This document shows, piece by piece, positions 24,701-36,700 of a stretch of DNA of 64,000 bases. Made by a program: the position numbers and the translations under genes. The stretch's first letter is position 1; each line of letters starts with the position of its first letter. The notes under the pieces are model-generated. The model did not search any database. It worked only from the letters and a program-made list of their open reading frames with translations, and was not told where the DNA came from. Source of the DNA: Cyclina sinensis (lineage: Eukaryota; Mollusca; Bivalvia; Venerida; Veneridae); contig JAAONU010000011.1 of the NCBI GenBank assembly GCA_012932295.1, forward strand, positions 41,604,352 through 41,668,351, in the 5' to 3' direction.

Positions 24701-27700
24701 GGAGACATAATTCTGATAAAGGGGAATAACTCTAAAAATAGGCAAGGTAGAGTTATTGTTCTTGCACACTGCACTACCTACCAATGTGCTCTGTCAGTGT
24801 ATGAAGTTTGAATAAAATCCCTCAAGTAGTTTTAGAGTTAAGCTCTGGACAAAATTTATCAAGTAATTCTGATAAAGGGGAATAACTCTAAAAATAGGCA
24901 AGGTAGAGTTATTGGACTTGCACACTGCACTACCTACCAATGTGCTCTGTCAGTTTACTGAGTTTGAATAAAATCCCTCAAGTAGTTTTGGAGTTATGCT
25001 CCGGACAAAATTTATCAAGTAATTCTGATAAAAAGGAATAACTCTAAAAATAGGCAAGGTAGAGTTATTGTTCTTGCACACTGCACTACCTACCAATGTG
25101 CTCTGTCAGTGTATGAAGTTTGAATAAAATCCCTCAAGTAGTTTTGGAGTTATGCTCCGGACAAAATTGTTTCGGACGGACACACGAAGGGCATTCCTTA
25201 TATCCCCTCCACCTTTGGCGGGGGGATAAATGAGGTAGAAAACAGACACAAATTGGGCCGAACATTTAGCGCCCCGCTAACCTGAAATCCTGGATCTGCC
25301 CCTGAATTACACGTATGTTCAGAGTCTGCTTATCTTACCTGTGTGACGATATGTTCACATTTAGTCAGTTCTAGCCCCTTGGCTACAGCCTGTGCAGCAG
25401 CAATAGCTGGAGGTGGGCATGTCTTGAATGTATTACAGGTGCGTAGAAGTTGGGTGTGAATCTCTAAAAGGGAAGCACGTAGCTGGACATACTCTGACTG
25501 GAATTGTAGAGGAAAACTAGGAACTACTGCAGCCTGTAATGAAACCAGATGTAACAATTGAATACAGCATATTATATGAACATAAGTGTTAGTTTTAAAG
25601 ATGTTACTTAGAATTTAACAGACCATACACTCGTGAGTTACCTACCTTTCATGATGTGATTTACATGTACATACCTTCAATGAAGTGAGCCCTTTATGGT
25701 AATATGACAGGGCTTCCTGCAGCTTTGCTATGATACTAGAACTGCCTGCATGTAGACATTTCTCTCCTAATGTAATGTCCTGTAAGCCAGTCAGCCAGAA
25801 ATAGAAATGCTCTGATGATACCTTAAAATATATAAAATACAAATGTTTATCTAGTATGTTCAGCAATATGAAATACATGCAAGATATGACACCTAAAAAT
25901 ATATGAAATATATATCAAAATATGACATCTGTAGTAATAGGAAATATATATATAATACATGTACAGAAATTGTGCAATAAATCTTTCAAACATGGGGAAA
26001 ATATATCAGTGAAGCTTTTGTCATTTTGTACATTAAATCGACCATAGAAGCATAAATTTCTTTCTTGCTTTTGATCTATTAAAATTCTGTCAGCACAATG
26101 ACAGTTACAAAGGCAGGGTTAATAGATTGTGCAGACTGCCTATTCATTTTTAACAAGAATAAGAGTAACTACATGTGCAACAAAAAGTTAGACATTTTAC
26201 AAAGAACCAACCTTTTTAGAAAGATTTGCAAATATTTTCTCAGCTATTCCACACTGGCCGTATCTAAGTGCCTGCCTTGCTGTCTTATATCCCAGCCAAG
26301 GGTCTGCTCTCTCTGCAGAGGATAGGATCAAACTTTCAACCTCAGCAGGGACCTGGCTCCCTCCTGCTACTTGAAACAGTACTGTGCACAGATAGACCTG
26401 AAAGGAGATGTATGAGAGAAGATGTTTAGTTTCGTATTCTGTTGAATGTAAATCCATTACTCCAGTTTTAAATCTAAGTTAGGGCCATTCGAGTAAAGCA
26501 CACATGTATTTCATACCCAAGAAGGCAAATCAAAGAAATTCTATCAGGGATAGCCTTTTCTTGTCCAATAAACTTCTAAAGGAGGCTGGTCCATTTTGAA
26601 AGTGGGATATATAAGCCATGCCGTGAGATTATCAACAATGTGGTCAAATTTTACATTTTCAGTTTTTTTTCACTTTCAGATAACAGACTGTTTTAAAATT
26701 ACTTTGGGATACTTTTTACCACACTCTGAATACCCGAAATTACACCAATAGTGGAATAAACAATGCATATATATCTACTGATCATTTGTACATCAAGTAT
26801 GTCATACCACATAATATGCAATATGTGATATAGTTGCTTGGTTGTTATTTAATCCATATCCATATTTCAGTAACTTTTGAACACTTAACTAGCATTTTTT
26901 CATAAAGGCATTTTACAGTTATTCAGGGAAAACAGGAAACATCATCTGTTTGCAGAAATAGTTAATTAGTTTATGACATCAAACTTTGATGTTGTTTACT
27001 GGATGACATCAAAATGACCAGATTGTTGATTTTGTCACGTCACATCACATCACATGTTTTACTGGAATGGCCCTTACCTATTTTGATGAATTAGATAAAA
27101 AAGAACTGAAAAACATAGTGTAATGGTTGAAGAAATCTAAATGCACAAATGCCAGTTGTTACTAAAAAGTCTAGGCACCAAAAATTATCAAAGTTATGTC
27201 TAGCACGAAATTTAAAAGCCATAACTACAGAAAGAATTGCATGTAACCTACGATAAAGTCTTCCATCTAGTGTTACTTGTTTTTCACCCATAAAATGAGT
27301 ACAATCTTTGTCTTAAACTACCTGCATTTGATTTGGTTCCTGGTTCAGGTTAAGAGAATTCTGTAGGACTCCAAGTAGTTGGGGAACCACTGATTTGGGA
27401 AGTAAAGACTGGTTCAGTGATCCAATCGCTGCGAGGCTCTCACACAATACAATATCTACTTCTCCTGAAATGGAATAATATACCACACAATGTGGAAGAA
27501 GGATAGACAGTGCTGACAGTGTTACCTTAATCAAAATTACGAATTTCAACAGGATAGTTCTAGTGCCAATATTATATCCAGAACCTTGCTATGTTCTGTA
27601 TAAACCAGTCTCAAATATAACAAATTACATGTAACTAAAATCAAACGGTGATCAAATGCATTGCAATACAAAAACAAAATGGTTTACAACCAAGACATTC

Positions 27701-30700
27701 TTTGTAACCCTCAGTGCCTTTTGCTATGAAAGAAAACTCTTAAATGAGCTTTAATACTATGAATGAGCTTAAATATTAAGATGTTTTTTACAGCATAAAA
27801 AGCTCTAAAACTGCTGTATTAAAACTGCAAGACATGCAAAATTGACCAAAAAAACGATGAATCCAAGTTACCTTTTAACCTACTGATGCAGATAATTTTC
27901 TATAGTCTTACATAAGTTGTGTTTGTTTAATTATATCTATTATAATGTAAAACAAACCTTCAGTCTCTGAAAGAAGACCTGCAATACACGTGACAAACGT
28001 GTCCGCAACCTTTGGCTGATGTTTGCTCAATTCCACAGCACATCGTAAACATAACTAAATGATAAAATGATTGAAGAAATATAATTTTCATTTTTCTTTC
28101 TTTTTTTTATAAAAAAAACCCAACAAAAACAACAGGAATAGTTACCGGCTGAAAACCAGTATCTTACTACATTACTAATATTTCAATCAATATTTGAACC
28201 ATATCCTGCTTAAATACAGATTCAGAGTGAAATGTCAATTGTCAAGCATAATACACACTGACATTCTGGCCCTTACAATGCCTACTGCTTTTCCTCAACT
28301 TTAAAACAAATGTGCATACCTCAGCTGGTTACTCAGTCTTTCTTTGTGGCAAGGGCCTTAACTGTATTCGCACAATCAAGAATATTAGTATCGTTATCAA
28401 ATTAACATGAATAAAAACTCATTTTGGGAAAATATTGGTCCACCTTTGGCATCCATAAAGCCAACAAATTTACCTTGAGAGGTTTGATGTCTTGTGTGTC
28501 AAGTATCAGCACCATTATCTGTGTTTGTATAGCTGTCACTACACTGTCTACTAGGTTCTGACCACACCAATACTCTGTACCTTCTGAAAATGTACATGTA
28601 CAATTCAACACTACAAAACAGAAAACTTTGTGTGAACCTAAGTTCTAGGGCCTTAAATTTCAAAGCTAAGTAACAAACAGCAAACATGTAAAAGTCGAAA
28701 GATAAAAACACAAGTTAATGACTTGTGTATGTACACAAAAAAAAGTTAAACAAAGATAAACTTTGGCCTATCATTGAATTTTTCAAAATGGAGACTTTAA
28801 TATTTTTTTTTATAATAAATGATAACTAAGGACAATAATAAAGCTATAGTATCGAGATAACTATTTCTTGGAATGAAAGACATGAAAACACTAGAAGCAA
28901 ATGATGGCCTATGATACATGTAGAGACAGTCAAAAACTACCCTGAAAGTTTCAAAAACTCAGCATACCCCTATAAATTAACCTTGCTACCCTTCAAACAA
29001 GGTGACACTGTTAAACAACTGTTACTGAAGTACTTACTTGTTTTACTATATGCAATAACAATATTAGTGTAGAATTCTGTTATCTTTGACATCAGCACTG
29101 GGCTGTCATGTGCATAACACAGATTGCAAACATCCAGAAAACTTCGATGAAAATCTGAAACCAAACAGGAATAAGAAACTTTAGACAAAAATATAACATG
29201 GGAATATGAAATTTTCATCTTAAATTCTTTGTTTGTTTTGTTAGGCAAACAGTATCTACACAGATCATCATATTATAAATATTTCAGTGCAGATGAAACT
29301 TAAGGAATTTTACAATGTGGTACAAAAGATTCTATATCTGAGAACTACAGACATAAATAAATGCTCAAATTGTATTTGTCTCTTCTTACTGAAAACTGAA
29401 TTTAAAATTGGGTAACACTTGAGACAATCTGACTGAATGATCTCCCTTTAGTTAGTTCTGAAGATGCCCCATTCAATTGTCTTCTTGATGACCTGGATTT
29501 CCAAAATTGTTATTTATATCCCATCCCAGCCAGTGAGACTGCATCTTACAAAGCCTCTTAACCATTTTTGACTGTGTCAAATAAATTAGACTTGAGTGCA
29601 CCTATCACATGACGATGATGTTTATGGTAGAAAACTTTCAACATGCAAGGACTGCTCTATTTGGGTCCAAGCTAAATATAGATGTTTACCAGTCAAATAG
29701 AGACGCTACCAAAAGCCCCAAAACAGTGGAAGTGCTGCTCTGACAGGTTGATGGAAAGGTCACAAAAACGTGACCTGCTATCTGTTGTCCTGACCTCAGA
29801 TCATCATAACGAAGAGATTTTATGGATATGGTTTTTATAAGATCTCATGAAATAAATCTGGAGATATAACTTACTTAATTGTTAATTTTCTCATCTATGT
29901 CGAGTTTAATAAAATCAAGGTGCAACTCTACCGTAAGAAAAAAAATAAACGATTAATATGTTAAAAATCATTTAAATAAAGCTATCAAAGTACAAATTCT
30001 TCTGATGAAGCTCTATGAAGACCTACCATGTTTGGCAAATATGATTTTGAATGTGACAGAATTTGAAAGTGAGACCAGCACATTCACTGAAGCAGTCTTC
30101 AGTCCAACGTAAGCCGTATTCTGTATAAATTCACAGACAGTCTGAAAAAGAAACTAGTAGACTTCAATACAAAAACAGTCGAAACACAATCAAACAAGTA
30201 AAAAATTACAGTGTAGATCTACTTAGAAAACATTCCTTGGCTCTTTCTGTGCCTACTGACTGCTCGATACAATAAAAAATGCAATTCTACACAGATTGAT
30301 CATTTCCTTAACAGATTCCAAGTATTGCATTTCACCTATACACTTAAATTGGTTATGGAGAAATGTTTCAACAGTATTTTTTTCTAGTCTGAAAGCATGG
30401 TAACTAGAAAGGCAGGAAAATAAGATTAAACAGAACCTCTGTTTAAACCCATGTCAAAATTTGCCATTATGCTGACAGATACATGTAATGTTAACTTTAC
30501 GGCATTTAGAGAGGCTCTGATGACTGGAAACAAAACTGGAGAAAAAAAGGAGAAAAAAAATAGCTGAACAAGATTTTACATCAATCGTTTTTGTAATCTA
30601 CCTCCGTGAAAAGTTAACAGAGTTAAAGCAGTACTTAGAGGTGTAGCTTTATGCCAGCATTCGTGTCATATTACACAGAGCAAAGGCATTACAATAATAT

Positions 30701-33700
30701 GACTTACATGTCAAACACACAACTAAACTTCATTCAGTCTAACAACAAACTGGCCAAATGTTCAGTCAAAATGCTTAAACAGGTTTAATCTGTGAAACAT
30801 CTTCTCCTTACGCTTCAAAATTTTATCCAGAAGTTAGATAATACAGACCTGTATTTGCTGGTAGGTCCATAGATGTGACGCTTTATCTGCTAGCTTCTTC
30901 AACTCCTGTAAACAAACCACCTTCACATTCCGTCTGCTGTCAACTTGTAGATGATGCAGTAACAAGTCAACCTGAAAGGACATATTTGAAGAAATTGTTT
31001 AAAGCCTTCTCAGTCAAAGAGTGACAGCAAAAATGTTCTAAGTGCTGTGAAAACTAGACAGAAGCCTTTTGTTTTTACACCTCAAAATATTCTCCTGATT
31101 TGTTACTAGTTGCATTTCACTTTTTAACAGTACTGTATTTCTTCTGGAATCGAGGAATATCAATACTGCCAACTGCTTCAGAGCAAAAAGAGCTTTCACA
31201 CAAACTAGTTTCATTTCCCGTTACATTTTCAGCTCTTACTCTCAACAGAACAGTGTACAAATTAATCTTCATTGTTTTTATCACTTGGAATCTGAATAAA
31301 GTTAAACTGTATTTTCAGTTGTTGTTTTTTTGTTGTTCCATTTCTTCTAATTAATTGTTTGTGAACTAGAGATTTTAATTTGACAATCATAGTTCAAAGA
31401 AGCACTGGTATGAGTACTTGGTTTCTTGATTCCTGGTTTTTTTATGCTGGTTACTTAACAAGAAAATGTCCCAAAAAGCAGGATAATATTTATCTGTTTA
31501 CATTTTGCATGTCATGTATTTCTGGCAGGTAAAAGCCGCTTGTGTTTTTATTTCATGATTTGTACTGTATTATGGCACTGCACGGCACAGATATAAATCA
31601 AAGTAGCCTAGAAATTAAGCCTCCTGACTTACCTGGGTAGGTATCTCTATAAGAGACAACACTGCTAGATGAGACATAGTTCTAAGTGTTTGTACAATGA
31701 ATTTCTCTGCCTGATAACTTGATATCAGTGATGAGCATACATTCCGAGCCTGAAATGTAGAGAACGGAACAAAAAAAACATTAGCCCTTCATTTTCATTC
31801 TTTTATTTTCACAACTGCTTTAATGGCACCCTCAATTTGAACATTCCAAAATTTGCAGTTTATATTTTACAACTAGATGGGTGTTCAGTGGAACACTTGT
31901 GTCGCCCTTGGGTACTCTGTTAGAATAACTAAAAAGGTAAACAAGAGCCTGCTGCGGTTGAGGGTGGATGGGGAGTCAAGTACCTATGTATTAAAATTTT
32001 ACAAAATTGGGCCCGGGGGGTGGGGGGGGAAGTTAAGTACCTATGTTTAAAAAAAAAAAAAAAAAAAAAAAAAGGTGCAGGGTGGGGGGTAAAAAAAAAT
32101 GTGGGTTGGGGGGGGGGGGTGACTGGTTGGGGGGTGGGGGGTTTTGAGGGTGAATGGGGAGTCAAGTACCTATGTATTAAAATTAAAAAAAAAAAAAAAA
32201 AAAAAGGGGGGGGGGGGGGGGTAAAAAAAAATGGGGGGGGGGGGGGGGGGGGGGGGGTTTGACTTGTTGGGAAAGGGGGGGGGGGGGGGGGGGGGGGGTT
32301 GAGGTAGGGGGGGAATAAAGTGCATATGTTTTAAAATTAAAAAAAATAATAAATAAAAATTGGGCCCCGGGGTGGGTGGTGGGGTGGGGGGATGACTGGT
32401 TGGGGGTGGGGGGTTTGAGGTAGGGGGGGGGGGGGGAAATTAAGTGCATATGTTTTAAAATTTAAAAAAAAAAAAAAAAAATTGGGCCCGGGGGGAATAA
32501 AGTGCATATGTTTTAAAATTAAAAAAAAAAAAAAAATGGGCCCCGGAAGGGGTGGGGGGGGGTGACTGGTTGGGGGAGGGGGGTTGAGGTAGGATGGGAA
32601 GTAAAGTACCTATGTTTTAAAATTTAAAAAAAAAAAATTGGGCCCGGGGTGGGGGGGGTGACTGGTTGGAAGGGGATGGGGGGGTGGCGGGGGGGGGTGG
32701 CGGATTCCCATGCAGAGGGGACAGTGGGGGGGGAAGGGGGGGAGTACTTACCCATCTCATGTCAGTTAATAATTTATTTCTAGGCTTAAGAATTTTTTTT
32801 TCTATATATAAGTTTAAGCAAAATCAAGTGACCCCGGGGGTGGGGCTAACTGTTACCCCAGGAACATGGGTACCAAGAATCTTTGCAGGGGTCTTGCTGG
32901 TGATCAAGTATTCCAAGTTTGAATGGAATATCCTTGACACTTTTTGAGACATGGACATAAAGAAAAAGGTTAACCAAGAAATTTTAACTTGAAAAAGGGG
33001 CATAACATTGCAAAAATAAATTTGAGGGTTATCTGCCCTTGAGAAATGGTGTTGTCTTAAGTGATACAATTGTAAGCATTACAACTGGAAAGTTTGATGA
33101 AGAAACATTAGGAAATGGCATAGTTATAGCCAATGTTAAGTTTTCATGATAAAGTCTAAGTACAAAAAGGGGCATAACTCTGTCAATTGTGACCTTGACC
33201 AATACATTTTGGCATCATTACGACCCTGTTGTCGTAAGCAATATAATTTGGAAGTTTGATGTTGAAATGTTAAAAAATGGCAAAGTTATTCCAACGTTAA
33301 GTTTTCATGACAAAATTCATGTATAAAAAGGGGCATAACTCTGTCAAATGTGACCTTGACCTAGAAATTTTGGCATCAACCTGACCCTGTTGTCATAAGC
33401 AATACAATTTGAAAGTTTGATAAGATAATGTTTAGAAATGGCAAAGTTATAGCCAACGTTAAGTTTTCGTGACGGACCGACGGACAAAGCGATCCCTATG
33501 TATCACCTTTTCTTCGAAAGGGCGACACAAAAAATGGTACTCTGGTGGTGGTGCTCAGAATTGATACCTACAGGAAATATTTAACTTATTCTGAGCTGAT
33601 TTCTTCATTGATTTGAAGCAAATGAAAGTTCTGTTAAATTTTGACTTAATTTCTGTTTTCAACAAACTACAAAATTTAAGTATGTTCTCACTAATATAAG

Positions 33701-36700
33701 CTGATATAGACAGATTTAAGTGAAAAGATGCTATCAATCATACTAGTTAACATTAGTTAAGAAAATGTACATAAAATATAGACAAACTTTTGTTGCCATG
33801 GTAACATCATGGTGCATATACTGTAGCACAGGTATCAAGGACAATTTGAGATTGACAGGTGTGGCTACACAGTGGATCATATCAGAAATCTTGTCACATA
33901 TATTGGCAGCAAACACCCTGAAAAAAATAACGGAAGATCAGTATTTCAACCGCAATTCTTGAACGATTAATTTCAAAACAGAACATGCATAAAGTCTGTA
34001 ATTAACTTATGATAAACTAATGAGGTATGCTTGGCAGATAAATGCTTATAGGTACATCTATCTATCTTTAAGCCATCTCTGTAAGCACTAATATAAGTAA
34101 CTGTTAGACAGATCATTGCGTAATCTTGTTCTTTATAATGTAAGACTCGTATTCACTTACTGGAAGAATACATGCTCCACACGCTGCATTACATTAATGA
34201 TTCATTTCAGAACAGATAACACTAAAATGTCAACATTTACTACAGATGGCATCATCAATCTTAATTAAAACCTTAATTAAATTTAAACTTTTATTCTATA
34301 CTTTAAGATAAAGTATTGTAAGCAGACTGATGGATCTGTTAATTTTTCAGATAAAAGTCAACGACTGGCTTTTTATATAAAGAAGAAACTTACCTTGACT
34401 GCTCGGAGAATTTCTGAGCTGCAAATATAGCAGCTTTGACTTCCACAGCATCATTGGAATCTAGACTTACAGCTACACTATGGTGGATATTCTTACGCTC
34501 TGCAATAATAACCGATATATTTCCCAGTGTTCTGTAATAAAAAAATGTATATAATTGTTATAATGTGACAAATGTAAACAAATAGTTTGTTGTAAATATG
34601 TATTGCAAACTGGTACTCAAAAATTGTCACATCTATATCAGACATTTAACTCTACACTGCAACCTCAATCTTAATTCTGCCATAAAAAGTTACTTCCTGT
34701 ACGTGTGTGAAGTGAATTGCTTTAGTTTTACCTGCAATTTATAAATATCATGAAAATGATCTATGTTGTTTTCATTTGAAGTATTTGAACAAAATATGCA
34801 TAATTTCATAGGTACTTTTTATAAGTACTATTACTTGAGGTAACTGTTTTACATACCTAAGAGTTATTGCCCTTGCTATGGGATCATTGCTGTGATAAAC
34901 AGTGAAAATCCTTCTCATGAACTCATCCACATTCAGGATCTTGTCCAGGTGTTTCTCACTTTCTTGTGTGACACGTAGTATACACCAGCGTATAAAATTA
35001 TTCCTAAAACAAATTTCAGAACATCTGATGAAATTCGACTGCTTCCAACAAGATCACTTAAATATTCTTGAAAGGACTCTTAGGCACTAGCCCCTTGGTC
35101 ATTTAAGTATCAGCTAAATTTTGTTATCTTGTAAATTTTCCCTTCAAATTCAGTCCCTTTGTCAATTTAGATAATAGAATGAAAATAAAAAACTTCATTT
35201 CAACTACTATTATGAGACATATTGTCTTTTCTGTGGGCATTCTAATGCACTAACTGCATAAGTATTAACTAATGTGGAATGTAGCCAAAATGCATCTCTT
35301 GCACTGAAAGCTGAATTTTATTTAACTCTCAAAACTTATTCAAAACTGTATCCAACAAAATACTCTAAAAGGAAAACATAAAGTCTGACTTGCTAATTAT
35401 ATGGACACTTTCAAGTTAATCTGCCCTTCTGTCATGATTTGGCACAATTTTATCTGTACAAATGTCATTAGAAAACAATGCAGATCATTTCAAGAACATG
35501 ACTGGTACAATAAACTGAAATAAACTTAGAAATCACCTTAATCACAGAACTATGTTCTTATCTAAATTTTAACCATTCATTACAAAAATTGTGCAAATTA
35601 AAAAAAAATCCATTTCAAAGAAATGTTCATCACAGTTTAATAAATTTTGCTGCAGAATTCTATTAAAAAGTAATTAATCATATACATGTGAACTCAACAA
35701 ATGGCAGATAAATCTACTGGTATTTCAATGTATAGACTGGTCCTAGTTAACAAGAACAAAACATAAATCTATAAACATTCAGGCAAATACTTGATTATAT
35801 CTCTTACTTTTGTCTGCAAATTACACACAGCCTGTAGTCTTGGCTGTTGTAAGTTTTCATTGGTTGACGTTATCATCATTAGCTAATGAAAGTGTATAGG
35901 AAGTTACTTAAAAAAATCAGCAAAAACAATCTGAAATCTTATGGGGAATTTTGGCCAAATCTAAAATGACATACACCAAAATAGTTGACATGTACCATTT
36001 TTCTTTTCATAATATCTATTCTTAAATGTATTTATTGATATGTAAATAACTGTTGAAATGAAAGATTACAAATAATGAAGAAAAAGTGGTGAACACACTT
36101 CAGCAACACATATTTTAAGGAACAATTGCATTTTCTACAATAGGGACAAAAAGACTTTTTTAAAGTTAAATATATTTTGACTCAAATCTACTGAAGTTTA
36201 AAAAAATTTTCACATGTACACGTATAACTGACACGGACTTCAGAATGTTTCTGTAGTGAAGTGTAATTTCTTTCTATTGTGGTGTAATTTCTTTCCATTT
36301 CAGAACTTTCAACTGCATTTTCATTGTAAATAAAATAAAATTCATCACATGTTCTACCTACCCTGCTCTGAAGACATCAGCCAACCTCAGGAATGCAGAG
36401 TTAATTAGAATTGGAAATGGATACTTCTCAAACAAACGAGGAAATTTTACCACAGCTTCACATTGTACACCTACATTCATTGACCTCAGACCTGAAATGT
36501 TAAAAACTGGGTCAGCATCTTTACCACAAATCTTTTTCAACTCTATTTATCAAATGACCTGACAAAGCTGCATTGTATAAAAAGATGTAGCAACTTAAAA
36601 CAAAAATTTTGATTGTTCACAATCTCATGTAATTTTGTGGTGACAGGAAGACAGAATTTTACGTCTGTTTTCATTTAAATTATTAATTATTCTTGATACC

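Noticed and set aside
31929..32449. Proline- and glycine-rich frames
   Set aside because: Composition artefact of the G/A homopolymer tract.
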